A stretch of 64,000 nucleotides of DNA from JAHEZL01 sp964406465 (GCA_964406465.1 CAYORT010000016.1:1-64000); one strand, 5' to 3'; shown: positions 9,024-18,590, counted from the first letter of the stretch. The notes: a model not told the origin generated them from the sequence alone. A program made the numbers and translations.

Positions 9024-10253
9024 ATGACAGCTCAATTAATTTTCAATAGCATTATTGCTTTATTGGTTTTGAATTTTGCATTCGACACCTTTATAAATTA
9101 TTTAAATCATAAGTCGTCAAGGGGTGATGTAGCGCAAGAGCTCGATGGTTTGTACGATCAAGAGAAATACAAAAAATCGCTTGAATATAACGCGGTTCGT
9201 TATCGCTTTTCACTTGTGAGTTCTTTGCTGGGAATTGTGGTTCTGCTTCTGGCTTTCTATTTTGATTTTTTCTCTAAACTTGATGCCTATGTGAGAAGTC
9301 ATACTCAAAACGAAGTGGCGGTTTCTCTTTTGTTTTTTGGCTTGCTGGCGCTCATCGCCGATGTGTTGTCGACTCCTCTTTCGCTTTACAATATCTTCAT
9401 GATTGAAGAGAAATTTGGCTTCAATAAAATAACTTTAAAAGTATTTATTGCCGATAAAATAAAGTCGTATGCTTTAGCCGTGGTTTTAGGTGGTGGTATT
9501 TTGTATTTAATCATCTCTATTTATTTATCGTTTGCCGATTGGTTTTGGTTGCTGGCATGGGCTGTATTAACCTTTGTATCACTAATTATGGTGATGTTTT
9601 ATGCCTCAGTAATTCTTCCTTTATTTAATAAACTTAAGCCTTTAGAAGAAGGTGAATTAAGAACGGAGATTGAAAATTATTGCCAAAAACAAGGCTACGC
9701 GCTGAACAATTTATTTGTGATGGATGGCTCAAAAAGATCTACTAAGGCTAATGCTTTCTTTAGTGGATTGGGTAAAAAAAAGAAAATTGTATTGTTTGAT
9801 ACCTTGATAGAAAAGCTCACTGTGCAAGAGGTGACGGCGGTGTTGGCGCATGAAATTGGTCACTACAAAAAGAAACATACTTTGTCGCAAATTATATTGT
9901 CTTCTTTTCAAATGTTGCTTATGTTTTTCATTTTGGGTTGGATGATGCAAAGCAACTTGTTGTCGCAAGCACTTCATGTAGAAAAACATAGTTTTCACAT
10001 CGCGGTAATGGTTTTTTTCTTGCTTTATAGTCCGGTCTCTTTACTTATCAGTTTACTCAACAACATGCTTTCTCGCAAGAACGAATACGAAGCAGATGCC
10101 TTTGCAAAGGAGACCTACAATGGTAAAGATTTGGGTGAGGCCTTGAGGAAGCTTTCGGTTGACAGTTTAAGCAACCTTAATCCTCACCCTTTCTACGTTT
10201 TTGTTCACTATTCACATCCAACTTTATTGCAAAGACTGCGAAAACTAAAGTAG
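9024..10253 (+). CDS. M48 family (Ste24/CAAX-protease-like) zinc metallopeptidase
   Basis: The 409-residue polytopic membrane protein has the HEIGH zinc motif (about residues 276-280, in VLAHEIGHYKKKH) and a downstream ENxxD-type element (RKNEYEADAFA). The preceding MDGSKRSTKANAFFSG and the N-terminal M48_N region (IEEKFGFNK) are Ste24 hallmarks. It is probably an integral-membrane endopeptidase for membrane-protein quality control; prenyl substrates are not expected in bacteria. It begins 1 bp after the VWA gene stop, so the two are very likely cotranscribed. Confidence 0.92.
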   Translation: MTAQLIFNSIIALLVLNFAFDTFINYLNHKSSRGDVAQELDGLYDQEKYKKSLEYNAVRYRFSLVSSLLGIVVLLLAFYFDFFSKLDAYVRSHTQNEVAVSLLFFGLLALIADVLSTPLSLYNIFMIEEKFGFNKITLKVFIADKIKSYALAVVLGGGILYLIISIYLSFADWFWLLAWAVLTFVSLIMVMFYASVILPLFNKLKPLEEGELRTEIENYCQKQGYALNNLFVMDGSKRSTKANAFFSGLGKKKKIVLFDTLIEKLTVQEVTAVLAHEIGHYKKKHTLSQIILSSFQMLLMFFILGWMMQSNLLSQALHVEKHSFHIAVMVFFLLYSPVSLLISLLNNMLSRKNEYEADAFAKETYNGKDLGEALRKLSVDSLSNLNPHPFYVFVHYSHPTLLQRLRKLK

Positions 10254-10298
10254 CACTTATCAACAATTGTTAAGAAACGCCTTCTTACTTTGTTGGTA

Positions 10299-10895
10299 AT
10301 GGTTTTTTGTTTTCAATTCCGAACGTTAAATTTACGGCAAAATATACCCTTGGGATTTTTAGATGACATACGATTAAAGGCTGGACAACTCACTTTTAAA
10401 GCTATTGCACCTTCAGAAAGAGAAGTGGTGCCAGTTAGTTTTTCGCCAGGTAAAACGTGTGGAATACTATACAGAGCGTATATAGAAGAGGAGGCGGAGC
10501 TAGTTCGAAAGTTTGTAAAGTACTTAAGAGATTACCGACTCACTGTGCTGGCTTTAGGCTATTACGATAGGCTTAAGATGCCCGAAGGTGTAAATCCTAA
10601 GCTAGAGTTTGATTACTTTACAAAAAAGGATTTAAATTTGTTGATGCAGCCCGGCGGTAAAACGGTTTCTAATTTTATAGAAGAGCCATACGATATATTG
10701 ATTGACACTAGTTTGGAGCCTTTTTTTCCATTCAAGTTTATTGTAAATCATTCGAAAGCTAAATTTAAAGTGGGGAGGCAAGAACTAGAATACAGTAATT
10801 TATTTGATTTGATGCTTAAAATTGAAGAGGGGAAAGATTTAAAATATTTACTGCGACATGTTGATCATTATTTGAACATTATTAATAAAGACTAA
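10299..10895 (+). CDS. DUF6913-like conserved Bacteroidota protein
   Basis: About 198 residues, soluble, no signal peptide. I recall proteins of this kind (PYDILIDTSLEPFFPFKFIVNHSKAKFKVG pattern) next to dapA in other Bacteroidota, annotated as DUF6913, but this rests on memory of the family. ATG 10299 is preferred; an upstream TTG at 10290 adds three residues. The stop is 2 bp before the dapA ATG, so the pair is cotranscribed and may be translationally coupled. No catalytic motif was seen. Confidence 0.7.
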   Translation: MVFCFQFRTLNLRQNIPLGFLDDIRLKAGQLTFKAIAPSEREVVPVSFSPGKTCGILYRAYIEEEAELVRKFVKYLRDYRLTVLALGYYDRLKMPEGVNPKLEFDYFTKKDLNLLMQPGGKTVSNFIEEPYDILIDTSLEPFFPFKFIVNHSKAKFKVGRQELEYSNLFDLMLKIEEGKDLKYLLRHVDHYLNIINKD

Positions 10896-10897
10896 TT

Positions 10898-11764
10898 ATG
10901 AATTTGAAAGGTACAGGAGTAGCACTGGTAACGCCATTCACACGAGACAACGAAGTTGATTACGTTGCTCTTGCTAAGTTGGTGAACAAGGTGATAGAGG
11001 GGGGCGTAAATTATTTAGTGGTTTTAGGTACCACGGGTGAATCGGTAACATTAACCAAAGAAGAAAAGAAGAAGGTAGTAGCGAAGGTGAAAGAGGTAAA
11101 TGCGGGCAGATTGCCTATCATGATTGGTATAGGTGGAAACAACACTGCGGAAATTGTTCAAGAAATAAAGAGTACCGACTTCACTGGCATATCATCTATA
11201 TTGAGTGTGTCGCCAGCGTATAACCGTCCGTCACAAGAAGGTATTTACCAACATTATGCTGCCATAGCTAATGTTTCTCCTTTGCCGGTGGTGTTGTACA
11301 ATGTGCCTGCTAGAACGGGCAGTTCGGTGGCGGTAGAAACATCTTTAAGATTGGCTAGAGAGTTTAAAAATATTGTGGCGATGAAAGATGCTTCTGCTGG
11401 GTTAGAGCAATGTAAAGGCTTGGTAGGCGGACAATTTGCCGTTACTTCAGGTGACGACGGATTGGCTTTAGATATGATTAAACTAGGCGCCATAGGCTTG
11501 ATTTCAGTAATCGCAAACGCATATCCAAAGGAGGTCGTTGCCATTGTGAATGCGGCCTTAGAGGGTGATTTCAATGCGGCTCAAGCAGCTCATAATCATT
11601 TATTGCCTGTTATGAATGTTGCTTTCGATGATGGAAACCCATCAAGTATCAAATATTTCTTGCACAAACAAGGCTTAATAGAAAACATATTGCGTTTGCC
11701 TTTGGTTCCAGTAAAAAAAGAAAGTGCTGAGAGAATTGAAAAGGTTTTTACGAGCTTTAAATAG
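10898..11764 (+). CDS. dapA: 4-hydroxy-tetrahydrodipicolinate synthase
   Basis: The 288-residue class I aldolase condenses pyruvate with aspartate semialdehyde, the first committed step to lysine and diaminopimelate for peptidoglycan. Visible motifs are GTTGES (44-49), SPAYNRPSQEG with Tyr108, YNVPARTG with Tyr134, and the Schiff-base Lys163 in AMKDAS. It is full length and is the last gene of the fabG-dapA run. The sequence after it changes to accessory genes. Confidence 0.95.
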   Translation: MNLKGTGVALVTPFTRDNEVDYVALAKLVNKVIEGGVNYLVVLGTTGESVTLTKEEKKKVVAKVKEVNAGRLPIMIGIGGNNTAEIVQEIKSTDFTGISSILSVSPAYNRPSQEGIYQHYAAIANVSPLPVVLYNVPARTGSSVAVETSLRLAREFKNIVAMKDASAGLEQCKGLVGGQFAVTSGDDGLALDMIKLGAIGLISVIANAYPKEVVAIVNAALEGDFNAAQAAHNHLLPVMNVAFDDGNPSSIKYFLHKQGLIENILRLPLVPVKKESAERIEKVFTSFK

Positions 11765-11793
11765 CAACTTTTCTAATCTTTTTTAGAAAGAAA

Positions 11794-12726
11794 ATGAGTT
11801 TAACATCAATTTTAAAGAGGGAAAGTGATAGAAAGAATCTAAAACTTTGGTTCCGTGAAAACTTTCCAATTCCTGATTTAGATTGTGAAAAAAAGATAAT
11901 AGTTAAAGGGAGTGATTTATTTGCTCCTTTGATAGGTATGGGGTTTGATTATTTTTTTCGTTTTAAAATAAAGCAAATTAATAAAGACGTCGAAGAGAGA
12001 GAATGGATAGCGCTAATAGTATTTGAAACTATTGTAAAAACGGAGCTTTCAGATTGTTTAAATCCTAATAAAAATCTTGCGTGGAGAGGAATGAATTTGG
12101 GTATATTCATATCTCGATTTATTGAGAGGTTGCATCATTACAAAATTTCAATTAAACGAGGTACTGTTGACTCCGAATTGATTAGATTTTCTTTAGTTCT
12201 AGCCACTCTAGAACAGTCATATAGGACGGGGTCTGTGTTTGAAGATTTAAACCGTTACTTTTCAAATGCGTATGAAAATATTCCAATTGAAACAATAAAA
12301 AAACTGCATAAGGCAATAAATTGGAAGCAATTTAAGACTAAGGAAAAATGTTTTTTAAATCCTGTATTCGGCGAGGGGTCTGAATTGGTGGATGGGGCGG
12401 ATGCTGACATAATCATTGGAGACACCTTAATTGATATTAAAACGACTAAGCATCTTGAATTGACAAGGGCGGATTTAAATCAAGTTATAGGTTATAGTTT
12501 GCTTTCGTTCATCGGAAAAATTAATGGAAAACATGACTCTCCTATAAAAAAAATAGGAATTTATTTTGCGCGTTTTGATTATTTATGGACGTGTCCATTG
12601 TCTGTTTTTTTTGAAGAGCAAGAGTTTAAAACGCGCATTGTTAATGAGTTTCAAGAATTAATTAAAGATAAGACGCTTAAAATTTCAGGTAAACAAAAGG
12701 GAAAAGGAAGAGATAAAAGAAATTAA
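11794..12726 (+). CDS. Uncharacterised PD-(D/E)XK nuclease-fold protein
   Basis: The 310-residue soluble protein has a mostly helical N-terminal two-thirds. The C-terminal part contains GADADIIIG, then TLIDIKTTK (Asp214-Ile-Lys216), then DLNQVIGYSLL. An acidic residue followed by DxK and then QxxGY is the active-site pattern of RecB/Cas4-like PD-(D/E)XK nucleases, so metal-dependent DNA or RNA cleavage is plausible. The specific family is not recognised. It starts 30 bp after dapA and is followed by a Fic gene. The two break an otherwise housekeeping gene order, which suggests acquired DNA, possibly a defence or toxin gene. Confidence 0.7.
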   Translation: MSLTSILKRESDRKNLKLWFRENFPIPDLDCEKKIIVKGSDLFAPLIGMGFDYFFRFKIKQINKDVEEREWIALIVFETIVKTELSDCLNPNKNLAWRGMNLGIFISRFIERLHHYKISIKRGTVDSELIRFSLVLATLEQSYRTGSVFEDLNRYFSNAYENIPIETIKKLHKAINWKQFKTKEKCFLNPVFGEGSELVDGADADIIIGDTLIDIKTTKHLELTRADLNQVIGYSLLSFIGKINGKHDSPIKKIGIYFARFDYLWTCPLSVFFEEQEFKTRIVNEFQELIKDKTLKISGKQKGKGRDKRN

Positions 12727-12807
12727 TAATCCCATTTTTATTCAAAAATAAGTATTTGTTAAATATGTTATTTTAGAATCATAGCGAATCACAGAGTATC
12801 GTTTTTA

Positions 12808-12838
12808 TTTGCTATACCAGATTGTTTTCGTATATTTA
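12808..12838 (+). promoter_or_regulatory. Candidate promoter of the Fic gene
   Basis: TTTG (12808-12811), a 19-nt spacer and TATATTTA (12831-12838) approximate the Bacteroidota -33/-7 consensus, with one mismatch in the -7 box. It lies 30 bp before the Fic ATG in the 141-bp gap after the nuclease-fold gene, so Fic could be transcribed on its own. Confidence 0.35.
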
Positions 12839-12867
12839 TGTATCAGTAAGTATCAAATTTATGAAAT

Positions 12868-14340
12868 ATGGCAAGTAAAGTGCATACGTTTCAACTAGAT
12901 CTCGATTTTAAATTAATGAATGAGCTTAGCAGTATCGATCGTTTTGGTGGTTCTTGGTCGGCTATTGAAAAACGTGAGGGTTATCAAACACTCAAACAGT
13001 TAAAGTCAATAGCAACTGTTCATAGTGTCGGTGCTTCAACGCGTATTGAAGGTTCTAAAATGACAAATGATGAGGTGAAAGTGTTGATATTCGAGAATAT
13101 TAAAATAGAAAAATTAGTGGAGCGTGATCAGCAGGAGGTTATTGGATACTATAGTGCCCTTGATATTATTTCAGAATCCTACCAGGATATTGCTATTTCC
13201 GAGAGCAGTTTAAAAAACCTTCACAATATTTTGATGAAGTACAGTGAAAAAGATCAATGGCATAAAGGTAACTATAAACAACGTCCCAATTCTGTGGAAG
13301 CCACGGCTCCAGATGGAGTAAAAACTATAATATTTGAAACTACGCCTCCGGGTATTGAAACTGAAAATTCAATGCGTGAATTAATTGATTGGTATAATTC
13401 CGATAATTCAACACCGCCAGTTATTAAGTCGGCGATTTTTGTTTACGATTTTTTAAGCATCCATCCTTTTCAAGATGGTAATGGTCGTCTAAGTCGGTTG
13501 CTAGGTACATTATTGCTTTTGAAACATGGTTATACTTGGATACAATATGTGAGTTTTGAGCATGAGATAGAAAACAAGAAGGTGGAATATTATCAGGTAT
13601 TAATGGATTGTCAGCGTAAACGTCCTGGTGAAAATGTAACCTCTTGGATAATGTTTTTCCTAGATTGCCTTGGAAATATTCAAAATAATTTGATGCAAAA
13701 GTTGGATGTGCAAAAAAGTGAAAATCAAATGTCTCCTCGAGAGAAAATGATTTTTTCATTTGTTGAAAATCATCCTGGCTGTAAATCGGGAGAAATCGCA
13801 GAAAAATTAAATCTCCCTTTACCAACAGTAAAAAGAATTCTTTCATTAATGGTGGAAGGAAGATTTTTAACAAAGTACGGTAAAGGTATTGGTACCAATT
13901 ACACAACTGAAAAATTAACGCAAATTAAAAGAAATGTGTTGCTTACACTTACGGGTACTGAGTCTCAAAAAGAATTCATTTTAAAAAACAAGCACTCGTT
14001 TTTAGAAATAAAAAAAATAATCCTTAATCCTAAATTCAGTTGGACTAAACCCGATGAATGGAGTATGGTTTTATTGTCACAGGGTTTGAGATTAATTGTT
14101 ACTTGCCAAAATGGAAAAGGAAGAATGAAGCAGAATCCATATTTGATTACAGGGTTTAATAATCCATATTATTTTGAACCTGTATTTACATTGAGCAACC
14201 CAATACATGTTCCTGCAAGTTTATGGGAAGGAACACCTAATGATAATGAGTTTCCAATAAAAGTTGTGTTAGAGCTTTCGGGTGCTGAACGAACGTTTCA
14301 ATTTGATGTGATGTTGGTTTATGATGCGGCTTTAGAATAA
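12868..14340 (+). CDS. Fic family protein with winged-helix and C-terminal extension
   Basis: 490 residues. The Fic core has the catalytic loop HPFQDGNGRLSR (His199 to Arg210), matching HPFx(D/E)GNGRxxR, so it should transfer AMP (or another nucleotide moiety) to protein hydroxyl groups. An N-terminal STRIEG (57-62) fits the inhibitory [S/T]xxxE[G/N] helix, making it a class II, self-inhibited Fic. A winged-helix-like region follows at about 291-350 (GCKSGEIAEKLNLPLPTVKR). About 130 further residues (360-490) match nothing I recognise. No separate antitoxin gene is visible, consistent with built-in inhibition. The target is unknown. Confidence 0.9.
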   Translation: MASKVHTFQLDLDFKLMNELSSIDRFGGSWSAIEKREGYQTLKQLKSIATVHSVGASTRIEGSKMTNDEVKVLIFENIKIEKLVERDQQEVIGYYSALDIISESYQDIAISESSLKNLHNILMKYSEKDQWHKGNYKQRPNSVEATAPDGVKTIIFETTPPGIETENSMRELIDWYNSDNSTPPVIKSAIFVYDFLSIHPFQDGNGRLSRLLGTLLLLKHGYTWIQYVSFEHEIENKKVEYYQVLMDCQRKRPGENVTSWIMFFLDCLGNIQNNLMQKLDVQKSENQMSPREKMIFSFVENHPGCKSGEIAEKLNLPLPTVKRILSLMVEGRFLTKYGKGIGTNYTTEKLTQIKRNVLLTLTGTESQKEFILKNKHSFLEIKKIILNPKFSWTKPDEWSMVLLSQGLRLIVTCQNGKGRMKQNPYLITGFNNPYYFEPVFTLSNPIHVPASLWEGTPNDNEFPIKVVLELSGAERTFQFDVMLVYDAALE

Positions 14341-14540
14341 AATAAGTGCAGTTTTATTCCTGAACAATTTTTTATGAAATTTTTTGGAAATTATCCGATG
14401 TTTGATCGATTTACAAATATTTTACTCTGCGTTCTGATAATTTAAATAAATGAGCATGAAACATACTATAATAAAATTGAAAGTATCTAATGGCGAAGCA
14501 AAATGCTTGTATAACTTAGTGCTGTAAATTAAAAATCACA

Positions 14541-15929
14541 TTGAACAAACAAGAAGAACATACTGATTTCCTCACCCTCCATCAACTGTCGTTGCACATC
14601 AAAGATGCCATTGAAGGCAATTTTATGCAACAAGTTTGGGTGGTTGCCGAAATAGCGTCGCTTAACATCAACCAAAGTAGCGGTCACTGTTATTTAGAAT
14701 TGGTTGAAAAACGTGAGAGAGCGCTGTTAGCAAAGATGAGAGCTAACATTTGGTCGTTTAAACTACAAAGCATTTTAAATAAGTTTTTTCAGGTTACTGG
14801 AAGCACCCTACAGGCAGGTATGAAAGCTTTGATTCTTGTAGAAGTGCAGTACCACGCCTTGTATGGCATTAGCCTTAATGTGGTGGGCATCGACCCTGCC
14901 TATTCTTTGGGGGATTTGGCCCGACGAAAAAAAGAAATTGAAGAGCGTTTGGTGAAGGAGGGCTTGATGAATAAAAACAAAGCCATCGATTTTCCAATCG
15001 TGCCTCAACGAATTGCTTTGATTTCTTCGGAAACTGCCGCTGGATATGAAGATTTTATCAATCAGCTACAAAACAATATCTACGGTTATCATGTGGAAGT
15101 AAGCTTGTTTCAATCTTTAATGCAAGGTGATAAAACAGCCTCGTCTATTGTTTCTGCCTTACAAAAAATTGAGTCGAAAGCTCACCTGTTTGACGTGGTG
15201 GCAATTGTTAGAGGTGGTGGTTCTACGGTAGAGCTTAGTGCTTTTGATGATTACGAATTGGGGAAGGCCATTGCGTGTTGTTCGTTGCCTGTGGTGACGG
15301 GTATCGGACACGAACGCGATGAGTCGATAGCCGATTTAGTGGCCAATGAAAGTTTAAAAACACCTACCGCTGTGGCCGAATTTATATTGATGAACTTTCA
15401 AAGTTTTGATGAAATGCTCATTGATGCTAAGCTTAAATTGAAAGATTTGCTCACCGATAGGTTGCTAAAAGAGAACACTTTTATCAATGAGGCATCTAAT
15501 GTTATTGCTCGCAAAACATTGGTCTTTATTCAAGATAAGAAGAAGGAACTTACTTCATTAAATAGAGATGTAAAAGAGTTTTCTGGTAGAATGCTCGAAC
15601 AAAATAGAAGAAGGTTGATCGATGCCAAAAGAGAACTAACGAGCGACAGTTTAAAGCTTTTGCGCGAAAAGCAATTTGATAACAAGGAAAACTTGAAAGC
15701 CTTAGTGGTTGCTATGGCCAAGTTTGTTCAGCACAAGAAATTTGAAATTAAAGTACTTGAGCAAAAGGTGGAGTTGCTAGACCCAGCAAAAGTATTAGCC
15801 CGCGGTTACACCCTTACTTATGCAGATGGAAAAGTAGTGAAGTCGGCCCAAAGCTTAACAGAAAACCAAGAAATTACCACCGTTTTTAAAGATGGTTCTA
15901 AACAAAGTAAAATCATAAAATATGAGTAA
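14541..15929 (+). CDS. xseA: Exodeoxyribonuclease VII large subunit
   Basis: The 462-residue protein starts with the OB-fold nucleic-acid-binding domain (VWVVAEIASLNINQSSGHCYLELVEK). The catalytic XseA domain follows (RIALISSETAAGYEDF, VRGGGSTVELSAFDDYELGKAIA, PVVTGIGHERDESIADLVA), then a long coiled coil and a C-terminal segment (LDPAKVLARGYTLTY). With XseB it degrades single-stranded DNA. The start appears to be TTG 14541, because no ATG fits upstream. Its 3' end overlaps xseB by 8 bp. Confidence 0.94.
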   Translation: MNKQEEHTDFLTLHQLSLHIKDAIEGNFMQQVWVVAEIASLNINQSSGHCYLELVEKRERALLAKMRANIWSFKLQSILNKFFQVTGSTLQAGMKALILVEVQYHALYGISLNVVGIDPAYSLGDLARRKKEIEERLVKEGLMNKNKAIDFPIVPQRIALISSETAAGYEDFINQLQNNIYGYHVEVSLFQSLMQGDKTASSIVSALQKIESKAHLFDVVAIVRGGGSTVELSAFDDYELGKAIACCSLPVVTGIGHERDESIADLVANESLKTPTAVAEFILMNFQSFDEMLIDAKLKLKDLLTDRLLKENTFINEASNVIARKTLVFIQDKKKELTSLNRDVKEFSGRMLEQNRRRLIDAKRELTSDSLKLLREKQFDNKENLKALVVAMAKFVQHKKFEIKVLEQKVELLDPAKVLARGYTLTYADGKVVKSAQSLTENQEITTVFKDGSKQSKIIKYE

Positions 15930-16122
15930 AAAGAAAAGTACTTACGCCGAAGCTATCGTTGAATTAGAGCAAATTGTGGCCAAAATAGAAGGTGAAGAAG
16001 TAGATGTTGATGAGTTGGCAGAGAATGTGAAAAAGGCGCTTCAAATTATTAAAACCTGTAATCTAAAGTTAAAAAACACCGAAGAAGAGGTGAATAAAAT
16101 TTTGAAGGAAATGGAAGAGTAA
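15922..16122 (+). CDS. xseB: Exodeoxyribonuclease VII small subunit
   Basis: The 66-residue helical protein (YAEAIVELEQIVAKIEGEEVDVDELAENVK pattern) matches XseB in length and sequence. It wraps the XseA coiled coil to form exonuclease VII. It overlaps the end of xseA by 8 bp, implying translational coupling. Confidence 0.93.
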   Translation: MSKKKSTYAEAIVELEQIVAKIEGEEVDVDELAENVKKALQIIKTCNLKLKNTEEEVNKILKEMEE

Positions 16123-16177
16123 GCAAGTTAATTTTAAATTAATGTGGAGAGCTTGATATTCTTGTTAAATTCGTTTC

Positions 16178-18445
16178 GTGAAAAATTTTAAGGACATAAT
16201 ATTTTACATTTTAGTACTGGGAGCAGGTGTGTTGGGAATTTATTTTCTAATGCAGCAAGGAGAGGAACTTGAAGTGGGTGTGGCTAAAAGGGCAGTTGCT
16301 GAAGATTTTGGTGGTTTAAACCAAATTCAAGAAACGTTGCATCATAATGTGATTCATCCGTTAGCAATTTTATTGCTTCAAATAATAACGGTAGTTGCCT
16401 TTGCTCGGATTTTGTCTTTTGCTTTTAGAAAAATCGGACAGCCAACAGTGATAGGAGAGATATTGGCTGGTATTTTATTAGGGCCTTCCTTTGTAGGACT
16501 CTATTTTCCTGAATTTTCTCAGTTTTTGTTTCCCGCGTCATCAATACCGAATTTGCAGTTTTTGAGTCAAATCGGACTAATACTTTTTATGTTTATTGTG
16601 GGGATGGAATTGGATTTTACTGTTTTGAGGAAAAGGGCTCGCGAAGCTTTTTTAATTAGTCATTCAGGTATCATTTTAACATTTGCTTTTGGTGTTGTAC
16701 TGGCATTTTTCCTATTTAAAGAATTTGCGCCTAAAAATGTAGATTTTTTATCATTCTCATTGTTTATGGGAGTCTCATTAAGTATTACAGCTTTTCCTGT
16801 TTTGGCTAGAATAGTGCAAGAGCGTCAATTGTCAAAATCAAAATTAGGTCTCTTGATTATAACCGCAGCCGCTGTAGATGACATTACAGCGTGGTGTCTG
16901 TTAGCTGCTGTTATTGCGGTAGTGAAGGCCGGTTCTGTGGTGAGTTCTTTGTATACCATTGGATTGGCCATAGTGTATGTTGTGTTGATGCTGAAAGTAG
17001 TGCAGCCCTTTCTAAAAAGAATTGGAAATATCTATTCAAAGCAAGATTCATTGGATAGAAACGTAGTGGCTATTTTTTTTGCGACACTCTTAATTTCTTC
17101 TTACTTAACCGAAGTTATTGGAATTCACGCCCTTTTTGGTGCATTTATGGCCGGAGTAATAATGCCGCCAAACATGCATTTCAGAAATGTTTTTGTTGAG
17201 AAAGTAGAGGATGTGTCTCTTGTTTTGCTTTTACCGCTCTTTTTTGTTTTTACTGGTTTAAGAACTCAAATAGGTTTGCTTAATGATGTATCACTTTGGA
17301 AGATTTGCATGGTGATCATTTTGTTTGCTTCCTTAGGAAAATATATTGGAACAGGCTTGTCGGCACGTTTTGTTGGAAATTCTTGGAAAGATAGTTTTTT
17401 GATTGGCGCATTAATGAATACAAGGGGCTTGATGGAGTTGGTAGTATTAAACATTGGTTTGGATTTAGGAGTTTTGAGTCCGGAGTTATTTGCCATGATG
17501 GTTATCATGGCATTATTTACAACATTTACAACCGGACCAGCATTAGACTTTATTGAGTTTATTTTTAAAGACAGAAAGTTGTTGGCTTCAAAAGAAGATT
17601 TAGCTAAGAAATATCGAGTCATCTTCTCTTTTGGAGATCCAGAAAGAGGAAAGAGTATGGTGGTATTGTCTGATGCTTTAATTCATAGAAATCAGACTAA
17701 CTCAGAAGTTACAGCTATGCATTTGCGTTTAAGTAATGAGTTGCATCAATACAATATGTTGGAGTTGGAACGCGACACCTTTAGGCCAATTAAGAGTCAG
17801 GCCGGCAAATTAGATTTAACCATAAAAACTGCTTTTAAACCAACGGTTGATATTGATAAGGAGATTGTAGATACGGCGAATGACGGACAGTATGATTTGT
17901 TGATTATAGGAATGGGGCCTTCTATATATGAAGGAACTTTATTGGGTAGGGTGATTGGTATTACCTCTAAAATCATTAATCCTGAACGCTTAATACAAAC
18001 CCTTACTGGTAAAGAAAATATTATTGAAGGCAGCGTATTTAATACCAGAGTAAACAATATCATTAAAACAGTAAGAGGTTCGTTGGGAATCTTTATTGAT
18101 AAAGGACTTAAAAAACCCGAAATGGTCTTTGTGCCCATTCTTTCAGAGAACGATTTGTTCTTATTGAATTACGCACATATGGTAATTGCCAATAAAGGAT
18201 CTAAGGTGGTATTGGTAGATGCATTGGGTATTTTTCAAAACAACATGGATTTTAAAGAGAAGGTGAATGCTATCGAAAAGGAGCATCCTTATCATTTAAC
18301 TTTCCTAGGAGAGAATACTATCGAAAAAGAATTTTTATCGCAGCATGACCTTATGTTGATTAGTATCGATAGCTGGAGGAAATTGGTTTTGAGTCACAGC
18401 GAATGGCTTGTTGATGCTCCGTCGGCCTTGATAATAAAGGAATAG
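16178..18445 (+). CDS. CPA2-type cation:proton antiporter
   Basis: 755 residues. An N-terminal helix is followed by the Na+/H+ exchanger domain with about 12 transmembrane segments from about residue 60 to 455 (IGQPTVIGEILAGILLGP, FLSQIGLILFMFIVGMELD, TAAAVDDITAWCLLA with the paired transport aspartates, MNTRGLMELVVLNIG). The C-terminal ~290-residue cytosolic region looks like a tandem universal-stress-protein-like fold. The ion (Na+ or K+) is not predictable. Translation probably starts at GTG 16178. It is a single gene, not part of xseAB. Confidence 0.9.
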   Translation: MKNFKDIIFYILVLGAGVLGIYFLMQQGEELEVGVAKRAVAEDFGGLNQIQETLHHNVIHPLAILLLQIITVVAFARILSFAFRKIGQPTVIGEILAGILLGPSFVGLYFPEFSQFLFPASSIPNLQFLSQIGLILFMFIVGMELDFTVLRKRAREAFLISHSGIILTFAFGVVLAFFLFKEFAPKNVDFLSFSLFMGVSLSITAFPVLARIVQERQLSKSKLGLLIITAAAVDDITAWCLLAAVIAVVKAGSVVSSLYTIGLAIVYVVLMLKVVQPFLKRIGNIYSKQDSLDRNVVAIFFATLLISSYLTEVIGIHALFGAFMAGVIMPPNMHFRNVFVEKVEDVSLVLLLPLFFVFTGLRTQIGLLNDVSLWKICMVIILFASLGKYIGTGLSARFVGNSWKDSFLIGALMNTRGLMELVVLNIGLDLGVLSPELFAMMVIMALFTTFTTGPALDFIEFIFKDRKLLASKEDLAKKYRVIFSFGDPERGKSMVVLSDALIHRNQTNSEVTAMHLRLSNELHQYNMLELERDTFRPIKSQAGKLDLTIKTAFKPTVDIDKEIVDTANDGQYDLLIIGMGPSIYEGTLLGRVIGITSKIINPERLIQTLTGKENIIEGSVFNTRVNNIIKTVRGSLGIFIDKGLKKPEMVFVPILSENDLFLLNYAHMVIANKGSKVVLVDALGIFQNNMDFKEKVNAIEKEHPYHLTFLGENTIEKEFLSQHDLMLISIDSWRKLVLSHSEWLVDAPSALIIKE

Positions 18446-18590
18446 CCAAAGGCATAATCTTTGAATGTAATTTGTCAAGCGTATTTATTCAACAATGCAA
18501 TGTTGATTTAAAACTCGCGTTATTTCTAACTTTCAAAACTTATTTGGGTTAAAATAGCAGTCGGTAATTAGGAACAGAAAATCGGAGGAT

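Noticed and set aside
13424..13906. 160-codon antisense ORF inside the Fic gene
   Set aside because: It is a shadow of the well-supported Fic frame, without homology or promoter.
14450..14527. 25-codon ORF after the Fic gene (starts MSMKHTIIK)
   Set aside because: No signal, motif or spacing supports translation; probably chance AT-rich sequence, though it could be a remnant of an inserted gene.
11765..14540. Attachment-site repeats flanking the nuclease/Fic block
   Set aside because: I compared the sequence after dapA and before xseA and saw no direct repeat, tRNA fragment, integrase or transposase.
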